Positions 8,475-16,722 of a stretch of DNA of 39,618 nt are shown here, piece by piece. Numbering within the stretch: position 1 is the stretch's first letter; every line of letters starts with the position of its first letter. Position numbers and translations under genes: made by a program. The stretch is from Methanomassiliicoccus sp. Its GTDB lineage: Archaea > Thermoplasmatota > Thermoplasmata > Methanomassiliicoccales > UBA472. The notes under the pieces were generated by a model. The model saw only the letters and a program-made list of their open reading frames with translations, did not search any database and had not been told where the DNA came from. Where the stretch lies: contig SPCU01000003.1 of the NCBI GenBank assembly GCA_004525545.1, positions 1 to 39,618 of the forward strand. The letters are read 5' to 3'.

Positions 8475-9938
8475 ATGACCGACGCATCTGTCCAGAAAGA
8501 TAATGCTCCCGTTGCGCCCCCGAACATATCCGCGAAGTTGTCCGATCTCATGCAAGAGATGCGATCGATCTTCGTGGAAAGGGAGGAGGAGATCGCAGGC
8601 GCATTGCTAGCTATGCTCTCAGGGGAGCACGTGCTTTTCATCGGCCCCCCCGGAACGGCCAAGAGCCAGATGGCCAAGGTCATGTGCGAGCGTTTGCAGG
8701 GAGGGTCGTTCTACTACTATCTTCTCACCCGCTTCACCTCTCCAGAGGAGGTGTTCGGACCGTTATCGTTAAGCTCGTTGCAGAAGGACGAGTTCAGAAG
8801 GCGGACCGAGGGATATCTGCCGCAGGCCAACATCGCTTTCTTGGACGAGATATTCAAGGCCAACTCCTCCATCCTGAACAGTTTGCTGACCATCTTGAAC
8901 GAGAGGATGTTCCACAACGGCAATGAAGTGGTGGAGGTACCAGTCCTATCAGTATATGGGGCGTCCAACGAGCTCCCGGACGAGGAGGAGGGGCTGGCGG
9001 CACTCTATGACCGCTTCTTGTATCGTTTCTTCATAACCACAGTGCAGGACGAGGAGAACTTCCTGAAGGTCCTTACTTCCACCCACGGTGACGGAAAGGG
9101 GACCAGCATCAGTATGGAGGAGATATCCGTCATCAAGGAGGACGTCTCCCAGGTCGTTGTGGACCGAGAGGTTCTTCAGGCGTATCTGAGCCTGCGCAAG
9201 CACTTCCGTTCCCAGGGAGTTTACGTCTCCGACCGTCGATGGAACAAGACGCTGCTGGTGCTCAAGACGGCCGCCGCCGCCATGGGGCGAAAAGACCTGG
9301 ACCTAACGTTCCTACCTCTGCTGCAGCACATGCTATGGGACCGCCCGGAGCAGAAGGAAGGTCTGCGTTCCCTGCTCATCGACCTCACCGGCAGCGGTGG
9401 CGTGGACCTCAGGCGTCTGCAGAGCAGCAGTGATGAGCTCCTATCGCTCCTGGCCAAGGCCAAACAGCTCTCCGCATCCGAGGTCCAGTTCCCCCGGCCG
9501 GTATGCTGCTACGATTGCGGTTCCACCTTCATGAGCGCCAAGGAGCTGTGCAGGCACGGGGAGGGATTCCCAAAGCATCTGTTCATGGACCCCTATGCAA
9601 GGGAGGCGCAAGGCGTTAACCCATCGTATCGTAAGTTCGAGCTGCCAGAGCTGATGCACGTGCTGGAGAACGTACGCGGCTGGAAGGTGACATGTCTGAG
9701 AGGGGGAGCGGAACAGCGTCTCTATGCCAGGGAGTGGCAGGAGCTACGCTCCTCTTACGATAAGGTGAGGGGAGCGCACGAGATGGAGAGAAATGGGTTG
9801 CACGAAAGTCTGCGCTCGAACATATGGCTGAGCCAAAGGGACCGCCGAGATATTTTGGCGAGACAGGACAGGCGCTTGGAGAGCATGGCTGAGATCGAAC
9901 GATCATTGCGGGAAGTGGAGTCCGAGCTGAAGGGGTGA
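8475..9938 (+). CDS. MoxR/RavA-type AAA+ ATPase with a C-terminal C2H2 zinc-finger-like motif
   Basis: 487 residues from ATG 8475, chosen because GGTG lies 6 bases upstream and a TATA box precedes it; the reading frame stays open upstream, but that part overlaps the divergent hydantoinase gene. Walker A is GPPGTAKS (57-64), Walker B is IAFLDEIF (120-127), followed by GASNELPDE, all typical of MoxR proteins. MoxR ATPases work with VWA proteins in assembling or activating protein complexes, often metal-containing. Unusual is C345-x2-C348-x12-H361-x6-H368, a C2H2-finger-like arrangement, followed by a Lys/Arg-rich, probably coiled-coil tail. The VWA partner follows after 40 bases. Confidence 0.9.
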   Translation: MTDASVQKDNAPVAPPNISAKLSDLMQEMRSIFVEREEEIAGALLAMLSGEHVLFIGPPGTAKSQMAKVMCERLQGGSFYYYLLTRFTSPEEVFGPLSLSSLQKDEFRRRTEGYLPQANIAFLDEIFKANSSILNSLLTILNERMFHNGNEVVEVPVLSVYGASNELPDEEEGLAALYDRFLYRFFITTVQDEENFLKVLTSTHGDGKGTSISMEEISVIKEDVSQVVVDREVLQAYLSLRKHFRSQGVYVSDRRWNKTLLVLKTAAAAMGRKDLDLTFLPLLQHMLWDRPEQKEGLRSLLIDLTGSGGVDLRRLQSSSDELLSLLAKAKQLSASEVQFPRPVCCYDCGSTFMSAKELCRHGEGFPKHLFMDPYAREAQGVNPSYRKFELPELMHVLENVRGWKVTCLRGGAEQRLYAREWQELRSSYDKVRGAHEMERNGLHESLRSNIWLSQRDRRDILARQDRRLESMAEIERSLREVESELKG

Positions 9939-9978
9939 TGTTCTGACCTTCCTGCCCAGCCTCCGCGCCCGCGATCTT

Positions 9979-11379
9979 ATGAACCAGGCGGGTGTCACGG
10001 AGGTCATATCACAACCTCACCTCCTCCTTTTCGCGGACCGGGAGTTCTTGGCAACGGTGATGGCCTTGGACCTGCTGGGCGAGGAGCCGCAGCTGGAGGT
10101 GAACGACCTACCTTCTCTGGTCCTCAGGTCCCTGTTCCAAGGACGGGCTTGGAAGGACGTCCGGAAATTGGTCGACGAGCATGCGGAACTGGCGCCGACC
10201 GTCCTCCGGGAACTGCTGCCCAAAGTATTGAACATGGCCGAGAGGGCATTGGATGGCCTGGACTGGAGCGAACTGCCGGCGGAGGAGCGTCACCGGACGG
10301 AGGAAGCCCTGGAATGGCTTCTGAACGCGGTGGATGGAAAAAGGGATGGGGACATATCCCCGGAGCAGAGAAAGGCCCTGCTGCTGGTGATGCGAATGCT
10401 GGTGCGGGCATTGGACAGGAACATCGCCCCTCTGGTGGAGAAGCTGCGGCAGGATGCCGAGGTCCTGGTCCGCTTAGAGGAGCTGTTGCCCGGTCAGGGC
10501 TGGGACCTTAACCGGGTAGCATTGCACCGTACCTTCCTGGGCAATCTGGAGCGTTACGCCCTCATACTGCGCCGACATCGGGACGTGGAACGATTGAAGG
10601 AGATGCTGGGGCGAATGAACGGGGAGAAGGAGCACATGTCCTACAGCTTTTCCCATTCCAGCAGCGAGACCCATTCGTTGCGATTCTCCGGCGATCTGCA
10701 ACGCATGCTGCCGCAGGAGCTGGTCAACCTTGGGGACGAAAGATTGAAGCTGCTTTTTTATGCCCGTATGTGCGAAAAGAGGTTGCTCACATACCAGCTC
10801 CGCGGGCACGATCACCTGGGCGGTGAGAGGAAGAGAGGAGGGCCAGTGGTCGCTCTGCTGGACAGTTCCGGGTCCATGAGCGGGGAGGCGGAACTGGCGG
10901 CCAAGGCACTATTACTGGCATTGGCGCACCGGTTGCTCGAGGACCGCCGATCGCTGAGGGCGCTGCTGTTCTCCGTGGAGGTCCAAGGCTATGATCTGAC
11001 CGGTCCGGACGGGTCCTCCCAAATGCTGGACTTCCTGTGTCACTCGTTCGGTGGAGGCACGGACTTCGACGCCGCGCTGCGTCATGGAATGAAGAGCCTG
11101 GAGGAGCCTTCATGGCAAGGAGCGGACATCTTGTTCATTACCGATGGGCTCGCACGGATCAAGGACAGAGGCTGTCTTCATGACTGGAACTGCCTGAAGG
11201 AGAGGCAAGGCTCCCGTATCTTCACCGTCATCGTGGGAGGTACCGAGGCCGGAGGACTGCAGCGAATATCGGATCAGGTCTTTCTGCTAAACCGGCAGGG
11301 GGAGTGGGAAGGCGGCTCCCTTCTAAAGGAGATTACCCCTCAATCCCGTTCCGCCGGTTCCTGCTGGGTCACACGGTGA
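9979..11379 (+). CDS. VWA domain protein (ViaA/CoxE-like), partner of the MoxR ATPase
   Basis: 466 residues. The first 270 are helical and Leu/Arg/Glu-rich. The VWA domain begins near residue 285 with the MIDAS motif DSSGSMSG (D295), followed by a conserved Thr/Asp-containing GGGTDFDAAL and FITDGLA. This is the architecture of ViaA and CoxE-type proteins, which act with RavA/MoxR ATPases. ATG 9979 is the first usable start; no clear ribosome-binding site is visible, so translational coupling to moxR is likely. The last 13 codons overlap the 3' end of the convergent agmatine deiminase gene by 40 bases. Confidence 0.85.
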   Translation: MNQAGVTEVISQPHLLLFADREFLATVMALDLLGEEPQLEVNDLPSLVLRSLFQGRAWKDVRKLVDEHAELAPTVLRELLPKVLNMAERALDGLDWSELPAEERHRTEEALEWLLNAVDGKRDGDISPEQRKALLLVMRMLVRALDRNIAPLVEKLRQDAEVLVRLEELLPGQGWDLNRVALHRTFLGNLERYALILRRHRDVERLKEMLGRMNGEKEHMSYSFSHSSSETHSLRFSGDLQRMLPQELVNLGDERLKLLFYARMCEKRLLTYQLRGHDHLGGERKRGGPVVALLDSSGSMSGEAELAAKALLLALAHRLLEDRRSLRALLFSVEVQGYDLTGPDGSSQMLDFLCHSFGGGTDFDAALRHGMKSLEEPSWQGADILFITDGLARIKDRGCLHDWNCLKERQGSRIFTVIVGGTEAGGLQRISDQVFLLNRQGEWEGGSLLKEITPQSRSAGSCWVTR

Positions 11380-12380
11380 ATGCCACCGTAGCCGTACACT
11401 AGTTCTCTGGCCATTATAGGCACGATCTCCCGTCCGGGAAAGAAGGAGCTCATGATCTCGATAGCCTTGCGGTCCTGGGGGTCGTCGAAGACCGGCAACA
11501 GCACCACCTTGTTCCCGATGTAGAAGTTGGCGTAGCTGGCCGGAAGGTTCCGTTCCTCCTCTTCCAGGTAAAGGGGCGCTGGCATGGGCAACCGTTGCAA
11601 TTCCAGTCCAGCACGGTCCTTCCATTGCTCCAGTATATTCCAGTTCCTGCATAGGACCGGGGCGTTCTCCCCTATCTCGGAATGGGCGCATAGAACGGCC
11701 GTGCTATTAGCGAACCTGGCGAAGTCGTCCACGTGGCCATCGGTATCGTCTCCCTCAATGCCCGACGATAGCCAGACCACATCCGTCGCGGAAATGTATC
11801 GATGCAGATATCCCTCGATCTGCTGACGATCGAGATGAGGATTACGGTTCTTATTGAGCAGACATTGCTCCGTCGTCAATACCATGCCCTGACCATTAAC
11901 GTCGATGGCACCGCCCTCCATGACGATCCCTGGTTCGAAGGACCTCACCCCGGAGCTTTCGACGACATCCTTTCCAGCCACGTTGTCGTACAGCAGATCG
12001 TCGTATTTACCCCCCCAGGCGTTGAACTCCCACTCCACCGCCACTCTCTTCCCGGTCTGTCGGTGGAGGAGGAACGTCGGGCCATAGTCCCGGATCCAAA
12101 CGTCAGCGCTCTTGATGCGCAGGAACTTGACCTTACCCATGTCCGCCCCGGCCTTGGCGACCTTCTCAAAAGCATGCTCTTCGGCCTCGGCGTCGTTCAC
12201 CAGTATCTTCACCAGCTCAGCGCCGCTTAGGACGGCGGTCATATGAGCAAAGACCTCTTCCACCTCCCCCAGCACCTCCGGGGGAAAGGTCAGCGGATTC
12301 TTCGGCCAAGAGAGCCAGGTGGCATCATGTTTGGACCATTCGGCCGGCATGTAGTATCCTAACGAGCAGGGCGTTTCCAT
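11340..12380 (-). CDS. aguA: Agmatine deiminase homologue with catalytic Cys replaced by Arg
   Basis: 346 residues, normal for agmatine deiminase (agmatine to N-carbamoylputrescine plus ammonia; PPAD superfamily). The family signatures are intact: YMPAEWSKHDATWLSWP near residue 10, VWIRDYGPTF with the substrate Asp, IVMEGGAIDVNG with the Glu, and EGDDTDGHVDDFARF with the catalytic His and Asp. The C-terminal nucleophile motif, normally G-G-x-I-H-C-x-T-Q-Q, reads GGIHRVTQQEP here: residue 336 is Arg (codon CGT, forward bases 11373-11375) instead of Cys (TGT). The enzyme should therefore lack deiminase activity unless this is a sequence error. GAGGTGAT precedes ATG 12380 and overlaps the stop of aguB, so the two form an operon. 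Confidence 0.9.
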   Translation of the reverse strand: METPCSLGYYMPAEWSKHDATWLSWPKNPLTFPPEVLGEVEEVFAHMTAVLSGAELVKILVNDAEAEEHAFEKVAKAGADMGKVKFLRIKSADVWIRDYGPTFLLHRQTGKRVAVEWEFNAWGGKYDDLLYDNVAGKDVVESSGVRSFEPGIVMEGGAIDVNGQGMVLTTEQCLLNKNRNPHLDRQQIEGYLHRYISATDVVWLSSGIEGDDTDGHVDDFARFANSTAVLCAHSEIGENAPVLCRNWNILEQWKDRAGLELQRLPMPAPLYLEEEERNLPASYANFYIGNKVVLLPVFDDPQDRKAIEIMSSFFPGREIVPIMARELVYGYGGIHRVTQQEPAERD

Positions 12381-12392
12381 TGAACCATCACC

Positions 12393-13270
12393 TCAAGGCC
12401 CGGTCCTCTGCACCAGGCGGCTGTAATGTTCCGGGCGGCGGTTGTTGAAGAACCTCCACCCTTCGCGGATCTTTCGGCCGTGGTCCATGTCGACATCGGC
12501 CAAAACGATCTCTTCGTCCCGTCCTCCCCTGGCCAGGGTCTTCCCGAAAGCATCGCAGATGAAGGACCCGCCGAAGAACTCCGAATCTCCCTCGATGCCG
12601 ACCCTGTTGACGGCGCACACCGGTGTACAGTTGGCGATGGCATGCCCCCGCATGACGTTCTCCCAGGCCTGCTGCCAATCGCCCTCGGTCTGTTCAATTC
12701 CCCGCACCGTGCCGATGGCCGTGGGATAGAATATCATCTCCGCCCCATGAGAGCTACGGACCGGGCGGCCTCAGGGAACCACTGATCGTAACAGATGAGG
12801 ACCGACAAGCGTCCTACCGAGGTCTCGAAGACCTGGAACCCGGTATCCCCGGCATCGAAGTAGTGCTGTTCGTAAAAGTACTCGTCATGGGGGATGTGGG
12901 TCTTACGATATTTACCCAGATAACGGCCGTCCTTCTCGAAAACGGTGGCGGTGTTGAACAGCCCCTCGTCCACCGCCTCATAGATGGAACCGCCTATGAC
13001 GATCGCTCCCGTATCCCGGGCCAATCTGGACAGCTCTTCGGTCACCATACCGGGTATGGTGTTCAGCACGGCGCTCCTGTCCGCCTTGCCTTCGGGATCC
13101 TCCTCTCTAGGAAAGTACAAGGTGGTGAACAGCTCCGGCAGGCAGACCACCCGTGCACCACGATCGACCGCCTCCTTGGACATGCTGATCGCTTTGTACA
13201 GGTTCGCTTCAACGTCCGAGGACATGGCCATCTGGACCAGTCCTACCTTGAGGATACGATCAATGGGCAT
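12393..13270 (-). pseudogene. aguB: N-carbamoylputrescine amidase with a one-base frameshift
   Basis: Nitrilase-family amidase hydrolysing N-carbamoylputrescine to putrescine. The first frame (13270 to 12734, 178 aa) contains the catalytic Glu (LPELF, E46), Lys (YRKTHIP, K123) and Cys (LICYDQWFPEAAR, C160), but then reads MGRR and stops. The second frame (to 12393) continues with MIFYPTAIG and the family C-terminus through SRLVQRTGP. The span is 878 bases; one extra G in the G4 run at 12743-12746 restores MGAEMIFYP and a 292-residue protein, the normal length. It is either a real frameshift or a homopolymer error. It is first in the aguB-aguA operon. Confidence 0.85.
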
Positions 13271-13337
13271 TCTCTAGCGAATTAGGGGCGCTATGATTTA
13301 ACCGTGTCGCTGAAATGCCGATCGGCCGTTAGAGATC

Positions 13338-13886
13338 TCAATGCGGCCGTAATCTTTCAATACGCTCCAAGGACCACTCAGCTCCCTTGCGCAGGAACTC
13401 GCTCTTATCTTGAAGCATTATCTTCAACAGGGGTACGGAGGAAGGTGAGGTCACCCTCATCTTATCGGCCATGCGTCCCAGGGCCCATGCGGCCATGCCC
13501 TGCACCTGCTTCTCCGGGTCTGTGAGCAGGATATTGAGCGCCTCTATGGTGATGGTATCCCCGATGCCCAATCCGGTCAGTTCTCCCAGGGCCCAGGCGG
13601 CGTTCTCCCGCACCTCCATGTCCTGGTCCATCGCCAAAGGCACCAGCGCCTCTATCGAACGAGGGTCTCCCAGCTTCATCAAGGCCAGCTTTCCTAAGCA
13701 CCAGGAGGCGTCCCGGCGCACTTGGTCGTCCTCTGAGGCGGTCAGGGCGATCAGTGGCTGTAGCAATCCCCTGTCGGCAAGACCCGAGGTCAGCAGTTCC
13801 ATGGTCTCCTCGAGCGCTGCCCTGCAATCTTCGACGTTCAGGGACCTCAATCCTTTCAGCATACCGCCCAGGTCGATGTCCACCAC
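13338..13886 (-). CDS. HEAT-repeat (PBS-lyase type) protein
   Basis: 182 residues made of about four HEAT-like repeats, seen as recurring 'D..VR..A.W.LG.L' units: QVRRDASWCLGKLA, EVRENAAWALGELT, QVQGMAAWALGRMA and FLRKGAEWSLERI. There is no signal peptide or membrane segment, so it is a cytoplasmic alpha-solenoid, probably a protein-binding adaptor. It follows the Cys-rich small protein by 23 bases on the same strand and is probably co-transcribed with it. The partner is unknown. Confidence 0.85.
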   Translation of the reverse strand: MVDIDLGGMLKGLRSLNVEDCRAALEETMELLTSGLADRGLLQPLIALTASEDDQVRRDASWCLGKLALMKLGDPRSIEALVPLAMDQDMEVRENAAWALGELTGLGIGDTITIEALNILLTDPEKQVQGMAAWALGRMADKMRVTSPSSVPLLKIMLQDKSEFLRKGAEWSLERIERLRPH

Positions 13887-13909
13887 GCTTCGATCTCCTC
13901 GTTATACAT

Positions 13910-14095
13910 TCACTTGGGCACAGGCTTCGCTTTGTAGAACTCGCAAGTGGAGTAATCCTTCTGACCGCTGCATTCGCCGTATTCGTTCTTCATGCCCAGA
14001 GCATCAAGTCGATACCGCCTTGCCTTGCAATTTGCGCAACGGCCGTCGGTCGCGTGCCATAGGCACGGTTTTTTATCCACCTGCTCGTCAGCCAT
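13910..14095 (-). CDS. Small Cys-rich protein of unknown function
   Basis: 61 residues and not recognised. Five Cys are arranged C11, C20-x2-C23, C42 and C51, with one His between the first two, which suggests a small zinc or iron-sulphur site. Lys and Arg are common. GAGGG lies 3-4 bases before ATG 14095, and a palindromic TATA element is centred 29 bases upstream. These signals make it a likely real gene despite its size. The HEAT-repeat gene follows. Confidence 0.65.
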   Translation of the reverse strand: MADEQVDKKPCLWHATDGRCANCKARRYRLDALGMKNEYGECSGQKDYSTCEFYKAKPVPK

Positions 14096-14115
14096 GTTCC
14101 CTCAGCATAATAATC

Positions 14116-14133
14116 ATTCGTATATATACGAAT
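14116..14133 (-). promoter_or_regulatory. Perfect 18-bp palindrome containing a TATA box
   Basis: ATTCGTATATATACGAAT equals its own reverse complement. Its TATATATA core is centred about 29 bases before ATG 14095, where a TBP site should be. The symmetric ATTCG/CGAAT arms could be a dimeric repressor site over the TATA box; this is an inference. Confidence 0.55.
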
Positions 14134-14160
14134 AATCGATTGAAAACGCGGATTAGAACT

Positions 14161-14167
14161 AAAAAAA
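14161..14167 (-). terminator. Oligo-T terminator of tRNA-Val
   Basis: Seven consecutive T residues on the minus strand, 11-17 bases after the tRNA 3' end, match the simple oligo-T termination signals of archaea. Confidence 0.5.
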
Positions 14168-14177
14168 GGGAATTGAA

Positions 14178-14250
14178 TGGGCCCAGCCGGATTCGAACCG
14201 GCGACCTACTCCGTGTAAGGGAGTCGTCATGACCGCTAGACCATGGGCCC
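14178..14250 (-). tRNA. tRNA-Val(TAC)
   Basis: The minus strand folds as a cloverleaf: acceptor GGGCCCA/TGGGCCC, anticodon stem ACTCC/GGAGT with loop CTTACAC (anticodon TAC), T stem GCCGG/CCGGC with loop TTCGAAT, and discriminator A. CCA is not encoded, unlike the other two tRNAs here. No intron is seen. Confidence 0.95.
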
Positions 14251-14272
14251 TTCAGCAACGGTCATGGTTCAG

Positions 14273-14284
14273 GGATTATAAAAA
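14273..14284 (-). promoter_or_regulatory. TATA box of tRNA-Val
   Basis: On the minus strand TTTTATAATCCC lies 23-34 bases before the tRNA 5' end, the right place for TBP. It directly follows the T-rich termination region of the protease gene. Confidence 0.55.
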
Positions 14285-14298
14285 GAAAAAGGGAAAAA
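14281..14298 (-). terminator. T-rich terminator of the protease gene
   Basis: About 20 bases past the protease stop codon the minus strand carries three T5-type runs separated by C residues (TTTTTCCCTTTTTCTTTT). Archaeal RNA polymerase terminates on such tracts. Confidence 0.5.
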
Positions 14299-14318
14299 GG
14301 TTTGTTTGTGGCTTGAAC

Positions 14319-16487
14319 CTATCGGAACATCATGTTTCCACGGTAGATTTCACCGAACTCATAATCGACGAGACCATCGGTCGGCGAGATCAAGATGATG
14401 ATCTCGTCGTGGAGCATGAACGCTCCCATGAGCCTCTGCGCCACTTCAGTCGCGTCCCTCACCGGGATGTTCATGACCATTGGACCCACGTTCTCGTTGC
14501 CAGGGGCGAAGACGGTCAACATGAAGTCGACCTCAGGTCCCGCCGCCGGGTAAAGATCATCCAGGGGCACTTCGGCACCATCGACCAATACTTGATCGAT
14601 ATACCAGCCATCGTAGAAGGTGCCCCAGTCGGTCATGTAGCGGAATCCCACCATGATCTTCTGACCATCATAGGCCGAGAGGTCGAAGCTCAGGTCCACC
14701 GCTTCCGTGGTGAATGAGGTGATTCCAGGCAGATTATCGACGATGGACTGCATGGCGCTAGAGTCGGCCTCCTCGGTGCAGTAATCGCCGGTATCGTTCA
14801 GGGAGGTCCAGGTAAGACCATCATCGGTGGATACCTGTACGAACCCGAAGTCCCAGTAATCCTCCATATCCCATTCTGTGGTAATGTTCAACCAGTGGAG
14901 ATATTCTCCTTCTTCGGCCGCAGCAGCCGTCAGGTCAACATCCATGATCAGCAGGTTGTCGAGCTCATTACCGGTGTGGGAATACCAGTATAACGGACCC
15001 ATTCCGTAATACAGTTCCCATTCAGGTATAATGGCGGTGTCATCACCATCGAAGACCAGCTTTCGGTAGAGGGCGTCCATTCCTCCAATGTCGTAGAGGT
15101 CGATGTAGTCGGTACCGTAGGCATCAAGCATGTAGACACCAGTGGGGTCTCCCTCCTTGGTGTAGGTCTGTCCAAAGTCACTGCCCGATTGCATTCCCCC
15201 ATCGGCGTCCCAGGACATGATCTTTAACTCCTGACCAACTTCCGCCCAGGTGATGCTCTTGTAGTTGTACAATCCCGCGCCGATCTCATCGGTCCACAGA
15301 AGGTTAGCCAATCTCCAGTTCCTGAAGACGCTGTCAAAGTTCATCCGATTGTAGCCCATGTCCCTCAAGGCCTCGTTCACGCTATTGACGCCCTGAAGCT
15401 GGCTAGTGAAGATGGTCTGCAGCATCTCTGTGCCACCGTAATGGTCGTACATGTACAGCATGAACATCAGCACTTGGCCGTAGTCGGCCAGTATGTTGAT
15501 GCCACCCTGGTCTCCCCAGATGGTCAGGGAGTTGTCCGGGGTAGCCATGAACCAGGCCATGTGGCTGGTGGACAGCGGGTAACCGCAAAGGTACTCGGAC
15601 ATCATGGAAAGCCCTTCGTTGATCCAGCTCTCCTCCTGTCCGTCCATCTCAGTGTGCAGGAGGTGCTGGTACTCATGGGCTACGGTGGACTCGTAAACGT
15701 AGGAATAGTGTCCTGAGCCAGGGACATCCGACTGTTCACCGGTCCTGTTGACCCAGTCATAGCAATCGATGTGCATGACGTTCCTGTTGTACAGGTCACG
15801 TATGAAGCTCCAGTAGAAACCGGCTATGTACCCTCCCGTGTAGTCGGGGTCATAGTAGCTATCATCCCGGATGTTGAAGATCATGATCATCATCTTGCCC
15901 GTGTCGTTGGTCGGGTAAAGCGAATCGCTGATGTCTTCAACGGTGAGGTTGTCGTCATCGAACAACCACTGCCACAGGGAGATATCAGGATCTGTCCCGT
16001 TCAGAGCTGGTGCCTCGATGAACGTGTCTGTCATGACAGGGTAGATGGTAGTGTCGAACTCCTCCATGATGTAAAGGACCTGATCATCAGTTATGTTGAC
16101 CTTGGAGTTACGAGGATCGGAAGGGCTGCTGAAATTTAGGTTATCGGCGACCCATACTTCGCAGTGAACACCCTCGCCGCGTTTGGTCATTTGCTCCATG
16201 TATAAATTGCCAGAATACATATTCTGGGTAATGTAATCGTTGGAGGTATCGACGGGTATGTTATCCGCCATAGGTGCCTCCATACTAAGTTCGAACCCTG
16301 GATTCACCATGTCATCTATGCCATTGTTCCTAATGTCCTCCTCCGCATAGATCGGTATCTGGTCAGCATATGGTTCTGAATTCACCTGTGACGACTGTCC
16401 ACTTTCCGGGATCATAACCAAAAAGGCTCCTGACATCATGGTGAACGCGATAACCACAGCGATCATTTTTTTCAAATTGTTCATCAT
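14319..16487 (-). CDS. Secreted zinc metalloprotease (M6/M30-like)
   Basis: 722 residues from ATG 16487; GGAGGAG precedes it by about 7 bases. The N-terminus has a basic start and a hydrophobic segment (about 8-26), a signal peptide. The active site is HEYQH (271-275), with WINEGLS bringing a second conserved Glu at E291, a gluzincin-like arrangement; the zinc and catalytic roles are inferred from the motif. A later region (about 595-650) with GFRYMTDWGTFYDGWYIDQV resembles the beta-sandwich of immune inhibitor A-type (M6) proteins. The protein is acidic and Asp/Tyr-rich, as usual for extracellular enzymes. It ends in TAG. No membrane anchor is visible. Confidence 0.85.
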   Translation of the reverse strand: MMNNLKKMIAVVIAFTMMSGAFLVMIPESGQSSQVNSEPYADQIPIYAEEDIRNNGIDDMVNPGFELSMEAPMADNIPVDTSNDYITQNMYSGNLYMEQMTKRGEGVHCEVWVADNLNFSSPSDPRNSKVNITDDQVLYIMEEFDTTIYPVMTDTFIEAPALNGTDPDISLWQWLFDDDNLTVEDISDSLYPTNDTGKMMIMIFNIRDDSYYDPDYTGGYIAGFYWSFIRDLYNRNVMHIDCYDWVNRTGEQSDVPGSGHYSYVYESTVAHEYQHLLHTEMDGQEESWINEGLSMMSEYLCGYPLSTSHMAWFMATPDNSLTIWGDQGGINILADYGQVLMFMLYMYDHYGGTEMLQTIFTSQLQGVNSVNEALRDMGYNRMNFDSVFRNWRLANLLWTDEIGAGLYNYKSITWAEVGQELKIMSWDADGGMQSGSDFGQTYTKEGDPTGVYMLDAYGTDYIDLYDIGGMDALYRKLVFDGDDTAIIPEWELYYGMGPLYWYSHTGNELDNLLIMDVDLTAAAAEEGEYLHWLNITTEWDMEDYWDFGFVQVSTDDGLTWTSLNDTGDYCTEEADSSAMQSIVDNLPGITSFTTEAVDLSFDLSAYDGQKIMVGFRYMTDWGTFYDGWYIDQVLVDGAEVPLDDLYPAAGPEVDFMLTVFAPGNENVGPMVMNIPVRDATEVAQRLMGAFMLHDEIIILISPTDGLVDYEFGEIYRGNMMFR

Positions 16488-16503
16488 CAATTATCTCCTC
16501 CCG

Positions 16504-16513
16504 CCCCCCCCCC
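16504..16513 (-). repeat. G10 homopolymer at the 5' end of the protease mRNA
   Basis: Ten C on the plus strand, that is ten G in the transcript, lie about 17 bases before the protease start codon, immediately upstream of the GGAGGAG site. The TATA box at 16534-16546 predicts transcription to begin at or just before this run. Confidence 0.8.
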
Positions 16514-16533
16514 AATAAAGTAGTTCCGCAGGG

Positions 16534-16546
16534 CGAATTATAAAAA
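16534..16546 (-). promoter_or_regulatory. TATA box of the protease gene
   Basis: On the minus strand TTTTTATAATTCG is centred at about 16540, predicting a transcription start near 16514. The further 175 bases up to the VIT-like gene are AT-rich with no other assigned feature. Confidence 0.6.
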
Positions 16547-16722
16547 GCATTTCTTTGAAGATTATATAAGGTTTTGATTGATCATCATCATTAATTGTAA
16601 AAATCAATGGATTATAATGTTGAACCCATTTTAGATGGGTACAATCGATGGGCGTTCATCAGCATACGAAAAGGCTTTAGTCCGCCTCTCCCATTACATA
16701 ATCTCTAAATGGTGATCATCCA

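Noticed and set aside
11340-11379. Overlap of the VWA and agmatine deiminase genes as a sign of a wrong call
   Set aside because: Both frames keep family sequence up to the overlap, and short convergent overlaps recur here (photolyase and RNase J-like genes).
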